Source of the DNA: Talaromyces rugulosus
Lineage: Eukaryota; Ascomycota; Eurotiomycetes; Eurotiales; Trichocomaceae
DNA: 64,000 nucleotides
Direction of reading: 5' to 3'
Assembly (NCBI RefSeq): GCF_013368755.1
Contig: NC_049565.1
Span: forward strand, 2,790,001 to 2,854,000
This document shows positions 1 through 9,921 of this stretch, piece after piece. Every line of letters begins with the position of its first letter. The first letter of the stretch is position 1. The notes under the pieces are model-generated. The model was not told the DNA's origin. It did not search any database and saw nothing but the letters and a program-made list of their open reading frames with translations. The position numbers and the translations under genes were made by a program.

Positions 1-1656
1 GAACCGGATGCGCATCCCGTGCTCATCGCGCGCTATATGCTGCTGCTCGCCTCTTTCCTCCAGTATCTTCACCCGACTTTGCACAAGGATATCAGCGGCC
101 TGTCGGAATTGCCGCGCGTTATCATGGAACGCCTGGTCGATCGGGCTGTTGGTTCTGTGACAACAAATGACAAGTTCCTCGGTAGCATCGAGAGCCTTGA
201 GTGTGTCATGATTGAGAGTGTGCTCCAGGCAAATATTGGCAACTTGCGTCGCAGTTGGCTCTCCGGACGACGTGCCATGAGCATCGCCCAGTTGATGGGC
301 CTGAACCGGCCGCATAACCAAACCCAGTACACAATCCTAAACCCGCGCACATCATATCACCCGCAATTGATGTGGTTTCGTATCGTCTTTCTTGACCGCT
401 ATCTCTGTCTAATTCTAGGCGTCTCGCAGGGCTGTTCTGACCACAGCATGGCGTCCGAGGCGTTGCTTGCTAGCGACACTCCTATGGGACGGCTCGAGCG
501 CCTCCACTGCGTTATCGCGTCACGCATCCTCGAACGCAACGAACTGAACATGAGCGCAGCGGAAGAAGTTGCCTTGACGCGGAAGCTAGATGCAGAATTG
601 CAGAGCGCAGCACGGAGCCTGCCCAGTTCCTGGTGGCTGACCCCGCCCCTGGATGTGGCAACAGTGGCAGACAAGCAGGAGCGCTTTTGGAATACACGGC
701 GCATATTCGCACAAGTGCTACACTATAACCTCCTCAACCAGCTACATCTCCCGTACATGCTGTGCACGTCGTCATCGTTGACGGGCGATCGCCGGTCCGA
801 GTACGCGCACATCACCTGCGTCAACGCCTCCCGAGAGGTGCTCTCACGCTTCCTTACGCTGCGTAGCTCTACCGGCGCCGCCTATAGTTGTCGCACGGTT
901 GACTTTCTCGCCCTTATGGCGGCTATGACCTTGCTCCTAGCACACCTTAACAGCAAAGGCGGCGACAGCGAGAATCTCCTCGCGCACCAATATCACAGCG
1001 ATCGTGCTATGATTGAGCAAGTGCAGAAGAATATGGAAGAGACGAATCGTCTTAGTTCGGATGCACTGAGCGAGCGAAGTGCCGCATTATTGCGCCAGCT
1101 GCTCTCCATCGACGTGGAAACGGCCGACAGAGATCGACAAGATTTTAGGAGGGTCAGCGTGCAGGCAGCAGGGGCTGAGACGGCGGCCATAGATCTGGAT
1201 GAGAGCGTCGTTGTCAGCGTACATATTCCCTACTTTGGCGTCATCAAGATTGCCCGCGAAGGCATCAACAAAGAGATACCCAAGCCACCAGCGAAGACGG
1301 CTGTAGAGCCTGCGACGCGCCCGTCTCCGCAGACGCAGCCGAGCGAGACACCAGATGAAGAGGTGTTGACACCAGTTGATGCTAGCAACGACATGTTTCC
1401 GACCATGTCGGGTACCAATGCACCCACCCAGCCGCAGCCAGGTAACACGCGATCCATCCCAGCTGGCGCGGACGAGGCTGCGCAATTGGGGCAGCTACCT
1501 GATTCTCTTTGGCCATATGAGGATTATTACCCTGGATTGGCAGCTGGAGGAGAGCAGTGGGCCCTCCAGGGCGTCGACATGGCTTTTTTCGAGAACCTAA
1601 TGAGAGGCTGGGCTCCGGAGACGATGTGCCAGGTGGACTGGAGTGGAGTCAAGTAG
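1..1656 (+). CDS. Fungal-specific transcription factor, C-terminal part (5' end outside window)
   Basis: An open frame runs from the first base of the window to the TAG at 1654-1656, giving about 550 residues with no initiator in view, so the gene is cut by the window edge. The stretch around 240-420 carries the hallmark of the fungal_trans regulatory domain: RSWLSGRRAMSIAQLMGLNR followed by WFRIVFLDRYL and LGVSQGCSD. This middle-homology domain is found in Zn2Cys6 nuclear regulators, whose DNA-binding cluster lies at the N-terminus and is therefore not visible here. The C-terminal 150 residues are Pro/Thr/Gln-rich and end in an acidic/aromatic segment typical of activation regions. No intron is needed in the visible part. 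The target genes cannot be deduced. It borders a transposon island directly downstream. Confidence 0.85.
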   Translation, partial: EPDAHPVLIARYMLLLASFLQYLHPTLHKDISGLSELPRVIMERLVDRAVGSVTTNDKFLGSIESLECVMIESVLQANIGNLRRSWLSGRRAMSIAQLMGLNRPHNQTQYTILNPRTSYHPQLMWFRIVFLDRYLCLILGVSQGCSDHSMASEALLASDTPMGRLERLHCVIASRILERNELNMSAAEEVALTRKLDAELQSAARSLPSSWWLTPPLDVATVADKQERFWNTRRIFAQVLHYNLLNQLHLPYMLCTSSSLTGDRRSEYAHITCVNASREVLSRFLTLRSSTGAAYSCRTVDFLALMAAMTLLLAHLNSKGGDSENLLAHQYHSDRAMIEQVQKNMEETNRLSSDALSERSAALLRQLLSIDVETADRDRQDFRRVSVQAAGAETAAIDLDESVVVSVHIPYFGVIKIAREGINKEIPKPPAKTAVEPATRPSPQTQPSETPDEEVLTPVDASNDMFPTMSGTNAPTQPQPGNTRSIPAGADEAAQLGQLPDSLWPYEDYYPGLAAGGEQWALQGVDMAFFENLMRGWAPETMCQVDWSGVK

Positions 1657-1685
1657 CCCGTAGTCAAAGGCGTAATAAGCTGTAA

Positions 1686-1878
1686 TTAGCTATATCTAGT
1701 GATCCCTTGAGCGTTGACATCGGCTCCCTTCGCTAGTAGTCGTTGCACAGCCTCCAGATGTCCTCCCACTGACGCAGCATAAAGAGCATTGCCATGAAAC
1801 CCACCATGAGCGTTGATATCGGCTCCACTTTCTAGTAATATCTGTGCACCCTTGTAATGTCCACACAGAGATGCCCAT
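1686..1878 (-). pseudogene. Ankyrin-repeat protein fragment, truncated by a DNA transposon
   Basis: On the minus strand a short open stretch ends at a TAA (1686-1688). It reads as one complete and one partial ankyrin repeat: GHYKGAQILLESGADINAHG, then ALYAASVGGHLEAVQRLLAK and GADVNAQG. The spacing (G-H-x-x-x-x-x-x-L-L-x-x-G-A-D-x-N) is diagnostic. Upstream in the gene's own direction the frame stops exactly where the pogo-like element begins (TA at 1879-1880), and no ankyrin coding is visible beyond the element at 3757 and after. Only the C-terminal tail of a larger gene therefore survives. The function of the parent gene is unknown. Confidence 0.75.
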
Positions 1879-1880
1879 TA

Positions 1881-1928
1881 ACGTATTTTATAAGCACCGC
1901 GGGCCACATAAGCGTGCCGGGCCACCCT
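1881..1928 (+). repeat. Left terminal inverted repeat of the pogo-like element
   Basis: These 48 bases starting ACGTATTTTATAAG match the reverse complement of 3709-3756 without mismatch. The first difference comes at base 49. The TA immediately outside is the duplicated target. Confidence 0.95.
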
Positions 1929-1987
1929 CTCAATTTCCTCCCAGTTTCAACCCAACATAATTTTGAAAATCGCGCCACCACACCAAT

Positions 1988-3646
1988 ATGTCTCAGAACG
2001 CTGCAAAAATCCCATCAAACAATGAAGGAAGAATTCAGCTTGCTATGAACGCGTTGAAAAAAGAACAAATTACCAGTATACACGAAGCAGCGCGTGCTTT
2101 TGGCGTACCAAGATCGACGCTTCAAGCCAGAGTCAAGGGTCGCTTGCACCGCTCATATAAACGTCCAAACAACACCAAATTGTCAGAAACCGAAGAAATC
2201 GCGCTTCGCGAATGGATTCTTTCCATGGATAAGCAAGGCTGCCCTATCAGACCGTCAATGATTAAACAAATAGCTAATTGCTTACTTACAAAACGCAATT
2301 CCATTACTTTACCATCTACCATTAGTAAATGCTGAGTGACCAATTATTTAAAACATCAGCATAATCTCCAGACTCACTACATTCACAAGTATAATTATGA
2401 GCGCGCTTTATGCGAGGATCCAACAATAATTAATAGCTTTTTTAATAATCTTGAGCGTGTTTTTGCCGAGTACAGAATCCAGGAAGAAGATATTTAGAAT
2501 TTTAACAAGATTGGGTTCTCTATGGGTATCATATCTACTACAAAAGTTGTATGCAGCTCTGATCGCAAAGAGAAACCTCATCTGCTGTAGCCTAGAAATC
2601 AGGAATGGGTCACAGCTGTAGAATATATAAGTACGCGTAGGATCGTGTTGCCTTTACTTATTATATTAAAGTTAGTCAATAAGCTGCTTGACTGGTATAA
2701 TTTACCCTACTTACCCCCTAATTAGTTAATTACTAAGTCTCCAAACGGTTAGACATCTGACGAACTCGGGATTGAATAGCTTTAAAAAATATTTAACCCT
2801 TATATAAGACTGTTTACAGTTGGAAAATACCGTGTTCTAGTTCTTAATAGGCATAGCAGCCATCTTACACCCAAATTCGATCAGTACTACACTATGAATA
2901 ACATTATTCCTATATACATGCCGCCGCACTCGTCGCACCTACTTCAGCCACTTGATGTAGATATTTTCACGGTTCTTAAGCGCTTATATAGGCAGATAGT
3001 TGAGAATCAAATGCGCTGCGGTGTCAACTATATTAATAAAGACAATTTTCTCACAATATATTCAGAAATTCAGAATAAAGCCTATACCATACAAAATATT
3101 AAGAGCAGCTTTACAGCGACTGGCATTTCTCCATTTAACCAAGAACGTGTGCTATCTAAGCTTGACATTTAATTGCGAACACCTACCCCCCCAAGCACAA
3201 GTCATTCCTCTACAAATTGGTCACCAAAAACACCAAATAATATCAAAAACCTGACCCGCCAAACAAAAACAATAGAGCAACTTATAAGACATCATTCAAC
3301 CAATCCAAATTCGCCCACCAAGCGCGCGTTAGACCAGTTAATAAAAGATTACTCTTTAACGATGAATTCTACTACTATTCTTGCACAAGAAAACCACAAT
3401 CTACGAGCAGCAAACAATCACTAGAAACAAAAGCGTACAACCCAGGGTAGGCCTATAAACAGGCCTAGGATTTTAACAGTTTCCGAAAGCCGTGAGATTG
3501 CTGCAGCAGCATTGACAGCCCAGGAAGCTTTACAATTGCCTAATCTAGAAGTCGCTTTGGGGGCACGCAGGCACGCGCCGCGGACCTGTTCTAATTGTAA
3601 CCAGGTTGGTCATATTCGCACGTACTGTCCAAACAATTTGGTATAG
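1988..3646 (+). pseudogene. Pogo/Fot1-type transposase, inactivated
   Basis: The first 100 codons from ATG 1988 are intact and read as a CENP-B/Psq-type helix-turn-helix (SIHEAARAFGVPRSTLQARV). The frame then breaks. Near 2489-2515 the DDE-core segment that normally reads as a hydrophobic residue, aromatic, then Asp-Glu-x-Gly-Phe is present as a stop followed by NFNKIGF. The first catalytic Asp is thus Asn and the Glu is Lys, both G-to-A changes. The later core piece MPPHSSHLLQPLDVDIF (2933 onward) carries the conserved PPHTSH-L-QPLD-like signature. At 3587-3628 a CCHC knuckle (C-x2-C-x4-H-x4-C) is still readable before the stop at 3644. Several stops lie between. The protein is not produced as a whole. 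Confidence 0.85.
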
Positions 3647-3708
3647 AAATTATATAGTAAATAGGATAAATCATTACATTTTGGTCAATGTAAGTCGATT
3701 TTATCGGA

Positions 3709-3756
3709 AGGGTGGCCCGGCACGCTTATGTGGCCCGCGGTGCTTATAAAATACGT
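3709..3756 (-). repeat. Right terminal inverted repeat of the pogo-like element
   Basis: This is the exact inverse of 1881-1928, followed by the TA duplication at 3757-3758. Confidence 0.95.
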
Positions 3757-3926
3757 TATAGTATAGTCATACTTATACTATCTTAATAATTGATTATGTT
3801 TTTACTATCTATCACTAGCCTGCATATGACCTTATTATATCTATTAAATACAGCTAGATAAAGTGCATTTATTTATAATCTTTATCTATATAGCATTGCT
3901 ACTATCCACAAGATAGAAAATCATAA

Positions 3927-4200
3927 TGTGACGGCTGAGCCTGAGGCTATCCCCAAGGGTAGGAGCGGCCTCGTGGCCGGATGGGAGGCCTCAGGCAGGA
4001 AGGGCATCAACCCTAACCCGCGGTGCCAGATCTGGGGATAGCCTCACCCCGGGGCCATAAGGGGTCAAGCTGGTTACCTAAGCACACAAGATAAAACCTT
4101 CCTGTAGGTCCTGGTAGTTAGATTTCTTTCCCATGCTTATTGTTTTAGAGAATCACACCCCTAGATAGGAATCGAATATTTTTGGAAAAGGCACGTCACA
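3927..4200 (+). repeat. 5' LTR of the gypsy-like element
   Basis: The repeat runs from TGTGACGG to CACGTCACA and matches 9648-9921 over its whole length. By eye I count about 13 differences, all of them transitions. Its terminal 7 bases form the perfect inverted pair TGTGACG/CGTCACA. Confidence 0.95.
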
Positions 4201-4421
4201 TTACAACAAGTATCATTATACTTTATCTTTATCTTTCTCATGACTAGCACAGCCAGTACTTAGCTGCAGTCAGCGCTCTGGTTGAGGGTAGACTTTTCTT
4301 TATCTCAACCTCTTTGTGTTCAGCACAGTCCGTACAGCCACGACAAACGCCTTATCAGCGCTCTGACCCTGAACCTTCATTTACCTTCATTCGAAACCTG
4401 GAAATCTTGTGAGCCAGCACG

Positions 4422-5615
4422 ATGGCAAGACCAAGTACCGCTGACGGACGTCAGCATGGCAAGAGCGCCAGCAACGACAATGTGGGAGAGCCCAGTCGCT
4501 GCTTGACCGTTAACCTCGAAGAACTGAAGCTTGGAGATGTTCCTGAAGGACCACTCAATAAGGATGAATTCCTTGAGCTTTGCAGAAGCGACCCTGGAAG
4601 CCTGTTTGAAGATTTATTCCAACACCTCTCCATACAGGAGAAACGACTAGAAGAGGCTTTCGCTGAGTCTAGCAACAACGACACAGAGGAAATCGACTCT
4701 ATGAGAGAGGAGATTCAGAACCTCAAGAGCAACCTGGCCGACCATCGCCAGGCTATATCTGAACTGATCACAGAGCGTGATGCCGCAATCGCCAATACCT
4801 CTCTAGCCGGGGGAGACCACAAGAAGAAAACCACTAAGCTACCAGATGGCCAGCTGCTATCAGATGGAATTGATCCCAAGTACGAATTATGGGAGATCGA
4901 TATTAAGAATAAGTTGGAAGCCAACGCTGACCATTACCCAATAGCCCTGGCCCGTATGGCGTACGTGAAGGGAATGTGTAAGGGAGAAGCGGCCAACCAC
5001 TTGCTCCTATGATTCTGGAAGGACTCAACACAATGTTACCAGGATGTCGGTGATATCTTCGAGTATCTGAGAACAATCTACATGGATGAGAACCGCGTGA
5101 TCAATGCAAAGATGGAACTCCGTCGCCTAGTAATGAGAGATTCGAAGTTTCAGATCTTTTTGTCAAAATTTACGCTTCTTACCCAGGAAACTGGCCTCGC
5201 CTTATTAGAATGGAAGGAGGAACTCTATTATAAACTCTTGTTCGATATACAGCACGCTATAATTAAAGAAAGTACCGACCTAATAGTGTTATACCAGACC
5301 TTTGTACAAGGATGCTATACTACTGCCAACTGCCTCGAGCAGATCGCTGAAGGGGAATGACGCGTCCACAGCTATAGGATTAGGAGCAGTAAAGGCCATA
5401 GCCAGAAAGGCCACCAGTCAAATACTTCCGAAGGATCGAAGCCGAAGAATAAAGCTCCTCAACTACAGCTCTCCTGGGAAAAAAAAAAGAAGCTAATGAG
5501 CGAGGACAAGTGCTTCAATTATAAACTGAGCGGTCACTATACTGACAAGTGCCCCCTCAAGAAGAAGGCTCCAGATCTAAAGGCCTTGGAGGATAACATA
5601 GGCAAAGAGTCGGAA
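4422..5615 (+). pseudogene. Gag-like polyprotein region of the retrotransposon
   Basis: ATG 4422 opens 196 codons with a Glu-rich coiled-coil-like stretch (about residues 55-120), followed by a capsid-like helical segment. A TGA at 5010-5012, where Trp is likely, interrupts it, and the capsid part continues from about 5020 to 5360 in the same style (FQIFLSKFTLLTQETG). At 5511-5552 a nucleocapsid zinc knuckle is recognisable, but its second Cys is Tyr (TAT at 5520-5522), again a single G-to-A change. The region is non-functional as it stands. Confidence 0.75.
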
Positions 5616-5699
5616 AACACCTATGCCTAGGAGAAGTCTCCTTCTTAGGCGCATCAAGTATAGACAACGAAGCTTTGGATCTCTCATAGCTGATAGAGA

Positions 5700-8600
5700 G
5701 AAAGAAGGATAGTATAACTGTATTTATTCAGCTAGCTAAGAATGGATATTTAATTTGTACTAAAGCTTTGGCCAATACTAGAGCCAACAGATTTGCCTTT
5801 TTAGATATATTTTTAGCGGAGAAGCTTGCATGACATTTTCAGACATACACAGTACCCATTTCTGAACCCTGTGGGGTGAGAGGATATGATAGGAAGACAG
5901 TGGAACCGGTCACGCATCTTATAATCTTAACACTGATTGTTGATAGCTGGATATAATGACATCTACCTTTTCTCTTAATATGATTAGGCCATCACAATAT
6001 CATTTTGGGTTATATATGGCTAGAGAAGTACAATGTGTTGATAGATTACAGAAACCATCGCTTTTTATAGCCGGAGGATGTATCTCTTAAAGATTAAATA
6101 GAGAGAGAACAGTTCATCCGCATACTAAAGACAATACTAAGAAGAAATGGACTAGTCAATCTTGAGCACTAAGCTGATATGGAGCGCCAAGATTAGTTAA
6201 TGAAAGAACCTGTTCTACTCCTATAACTAGAACCTTAAAGGAAAGCGCCTATAGTTATAGGAAGAACGTAAAGGATGTAATCAAGGATAGAACTGTAGAA
6301 AATGGAGAAAGTCTTATAATCAGAGAATGTCACAGGACCCTTTGACAGTACCAAAGAAGCATTACCAGTTGTCAGTCTGATGAGAAACCCACATCGCTAA
6401 CGCTTAGAAAGAAGAACATATGGAATGGATATAGTAATCATTGGAGCTGCCAGATTCTATTATTATATGAAAAGTAAGACTACAGATGTCTTTATAACTA
6501 ATTTTTGTAAGATAGAGCAGGCGCTAGAAACTAAGAAGGAAAGAATAACTAAGTTGACTGAAAGTAAAGAGATTAAGCAGCAGCTACTAAATCAGTATTG
6601 TGAGTTCACCAATATCTTCTCAAAGATCTGCTCAGACGAGTTACCAGTTCACTAGAAGTATAACCACAAGATCAAGTTAAATCAGGACCTAGAGTTAAGT
6701 TATAGTCCTTTATATCAAATATCAGAGGAACAGCTCTAAACAGCCTAAGACTATATTATTAATAATCTAGATAAAGGATTTATTGTCTCTAGCAATATAC
6801 TATTCACGTCTCCAATCCTTATAGCTAAGAAAGCTGATGGTAGATTCTGCTTCTATATTGATTACTACAAGCTGAATACTTTAATTAAAAAGGACTAATA
6901 TCCACTGCTATTTATCAAGAAAGTTTTTGAGCACTTGAGTAAGGCAAAGATCTTCACTAAGCTAGACATTAGGCAGGGGTTCCACCGAATCTGAATGCAC
7001 TCAGACTCCACAGATCTGACTATCTTCCGTTGTCGGTATGGCACTTTTAAGTATGAGGTAATGCCGTTTAGCCTCACCAATAGACCAGCGATGTTTCAAC
7101 GACTGATCAACGATATCTTTATGGACTATCTTGACCAGTTCATAATTGCATTCATCAACAATCTATTGATATACAGCAAGAATGAGCTAGAGCATAAGAT
7201 GCATATGCAATAGATGTTAGAGAGACTCCAAGAGACAGGACTGCAAGCCAGTATCAAAAAATGCGAGTTCCATATCATATTGACCAAGTATCTAGACTTT
7301 ATCATTACCTCAGAGGGGATAGAGGTCGACCTAGCAAAGATTAAGGTTATCCTTTCCTGGAAGACGCCAATAACAGTTTTAGAAGTACAGTCATTCCTTG
7401 GTTTCTGCAACTTCTATTAGAAGTTCATAAAGGCCTACAGCCAAACTGCAAGGCCATTGCATTACCTCATTCGAACTGACGTTCCATTTATATAGAGTAA
7501 AGAGTACGAAGAAGTATTTGAAAGTCTGAAAAAGAAATTATTAAAAGCCCCAGTACTAGCCCATTACGACCCCAATCACCAAACCCACGTGGAAACAGAC
7601 GCGTCAGACAGAGTAGTGGCTATAGTCCTATCTCAACTATATAAAGATAAGGAATAGCATCCGGTCGCGTACTACTCCACATCAATAACCCCAGCCAAAC
7701 ATAATTACAACATCTATAACAAGAAACTACTGGCAGTAATAAAGGCTCTAAAAGAATAGAAGTCCGAATTAGTCAGACTGAGAGGACAGAAGTCCTTTGA
7801 TATTCTATCAGATCACCAGGCTCTTAAGTACTTTATAACTACTAAAGCTCTGAACACCCAACAAGCCCAATGATGCGAGTTCTTAGAGGAATACCACTTT
7901 ATACTCAGATACCAACCAGGAAAAGTGAATATATTGGCGGACACCCTCACCTAGAGAGAAGATGAAAAGGCAAAAAACCTTGACCACCAGAACCGAACGC
8001 TACTGCCACAGTATAAAATTGATGATAAGATCGCACTTAAGATAGTATATGCAGAACTAGTCACCCTAACTGTAGAGGATGATATTGTTACCAAGGTATT
8101 GGCAGCCAACAAGGAATATATGGCCGAGAAAGGTGCTGAAGTCTTATTCTCAAGGAAAGAGAAGAGCTATAGAGTAATTAAAGGACAACTTTTCTTTAAT
8201 AAACGACTCTATGTTTCTAAGAAGGACGATTTATAAATATAACTGCTAGACAAAGTATATTAACAACCTGTAATAGCGCACTTAGGACATACAAAGATGC
8301 TGAAGCTAGTCTAAGAACGGTTCTACTAGGAGGCATAGAACAATGATATGAACTAGTATATAGACAATTACAAGACATGTAAGAAGATGAACACGTGTAG
8401 GGACAAGGCCCCTAGACTCCTCCAACCGTTATTTATCCCAGTACGACTTTGGCAGTATTTATCGATAGACTTCATGGAGCTGCCCCAGAATAAATAGGGA
8501 TTTGATAACATTTTTATTATTGTTGACCACTTAACTAAAAGACCGGTCTTTATACTGTGCTATAAAGAGGTAACAGCTAGAGATATAGTAAAGTTATAGA

Positions 8601-9610
8601 TTTAGTATATCTTTCTATAGATAGGCCTGCTAGACAGCATTATATCAGACTAAAGAAGCCAGTTCATCTCTGAGTTCTGGAGAGAGGCGTGCCAAATTCT
8701 TCACATCAAGATAAAGCTATCAACAGTATGGCATACCTAGATAGATAGATAAACAAAGATAACAAATCAGTATTTTCAGTAGCAGCTACGGCTATATATT
8801 AACTTTGTAATAGACAACTAGTTGGAGTATCTATCAATCATCAACTTTACAGCTACGTCACTACCACAGAAATCTACAGGGATATCCCCATTTAAGATAG
8901 AAAAAGGTTATGCTTCTCAGATGTCATTTGATTAGGCACCACTAATACTACTTAGAAGCTACATACTGAATAAGAAAGAAGCCTAAGTATAGATACAGCA
9001 TTTAGAGCGTATATAGAACTATGTCTATAATAATATTACAGAAGCATAAAATAGACAGTAATGGCAAGCAAATAAGTATAGACAGGAGATAGACTTCAGA
9101 GTTAGTGACCACATTTATATTAGTAACAAAGGATGGGATACAGGATGACTAGACAGAAAGCTAGGCCATCAGTCCAAAAAGCCATATAAGATACTATATA
9201 AAATAGAATATGCCTTTGAATTGGATTTACCGCAGGGCGTATGAGTACACTATATCTTTTCCCTGGACAAGCTCCACCGTGCTGTTTCGACTGAGCCTCT
9301 TACTGATCAACTAAAAAAGGAATGTCCTAAGCTTCAGGTCAACAGAAATTCGGAATGGGAAGTTGATAGGATCCTAGACTCCCAAATGCGCTGGAAGAAG
9401 CTGTGCTATTAAATAAGCTGGCTAGGCAGGGACCTAGATCTAGTATAGTATCCAGTAGGATACTTTTCGAATATTCTACTGGCGCTGAAATCGTTCCATG
9501 ATGCTAACCCTAAGAAGCTAGGTCCACCGCGTCAGTTGGATGCGTGGATGAAAGCTATGGAGGAAGATTGATTTGTTGAAGAGCATACAGATGATGACAG
9601 ACCAGCAACC
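5700..9610 (+). pseudogene. Pol-like polyprotein: protease, RT, RNase H, integrase, chromodomain remnants
   Basis: Domains are seen in order. A protease active-site relic near 5760-5815 has Asn in place of the catalytic Asp (ALANTRAN). A reverse transcriptase lies at about 6660-7430, with KLDIRQGFHRI and the YxDD box reduced to FINN near 7151-7162. RNase H lies at about 7560-7960 (TDASD, and LADTLT at the end). An integrase begins with an HHCC-type zinc finger at about 8278-8410 and a core starting near 8450. A C-terminal chromodomain-like segment lies at about 9352-9470 (EWEVDRILDSQ, then SWLGRDLDL). Numerous in-frame stops interrupt all parts. The order RT-RNaseH-integrase is that of Ty3/gypsy elements. 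Confidence 0.85.
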
Positions 9611-9633
9611 AACACTTGAGGGCAAGTGTTTCC

Positions 9634-9647
9634 GAAGGGAGAGGTGA
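9634..9647 (+). other. Polypurine tract of the retrotransposon
   Basis: A purine-rich stretch (GAAGGGAGAGG, then TGA) abuts the first base of the 3' LTR. This is where plus-strand DNA synthesis is primed in LTR elements. Position and composition both fit. Confidence 0.7.
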
Positions 9648-9921
9648 TGTGATAGCTGAGCCTGAGGCTATCTCTAAAGGTAGGAGCGGCCTCATGGCCG
9701 GATGAGAGGCCTCAGGCAGGAAGGGCATCAACCCTAACCCGCGGTGCCAGATCTGGGGATAGCCTCACCCCGGGGCCATAAGGGGTCAAGCTGGTTACCT
9801 AAGCACACAAGATAAAACCTTCCCGCAGGTCCTGGTAGTTAGATTCCTTTCCCATGCTTGTTGTTTTAGAGAATCGCACCCCTAGATAGGAATCGAATAT
9901 CTTTGGAAAAGGCACGTCACA
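9648..9921 (+). repeat. 3' LTR of the gypsy-like element
   Basis: The repeat is 274 bp, the same length as the 5' LTR. Some transitions are specific to this copy (for example GACGG to GATAG at its start) and others to the 5' copy. Both LTRs have therefore been mutated after insertion. Confidence 0.95.

Larger units (their letters stand above)
1881..3756 (+). mobile_element. Pogo/Fot1-like Tc1-mariner DNA transposon, RIP-degraded
   Basis: The 1876-bp element has perfect 48-bp terminal inverted repeats and is flanked on both sides by TA (1879-1880 and 3757-3758), the target duplication of the Tc1/mariner superfamily. Inside, on the plus strand, lie the remains of one transposase gene. It has an N-terminal helix-turn-helix, a decayed DDE core and a C-terminal zinc knuckle, an architecture known from fungal Fot1/Pot2/Flipper-like elements. 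The coding part is full of stops explicable by C:G to T:A transitions. The termini are intact, so the element could in principle still be moved in trans; that is inference. Confidence 0.9.
3927..9921 (+). mobile_element. Ty3/gypsy LTR retrotransposon of chromovirus type, full length but RIP-degraded
   Basis: The element spans 5995 bp with two 274-bp LTRs that start TGTGA and end CGTCACA. ATAA stands on both outer sides (3923-3926 and 9922-9925), consistent with a short target duplication. A polypurine tract precedes the 3' LTR. Internal order on the plus strand is gag, protease, reverse transcriptase, RNase H, integrase and a chromodomain-like C-terminus, which is the Ty3/gypsy order. Dozens of in-frame stops, mostly TAG/TAA where Trp or Gln codons are expected, break every domain. 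The damage looks like repeat-induced point mutation. I could not recognise a convincing tRNA primer-binding site directly after the 5' LTR. Confidence 0.9.
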
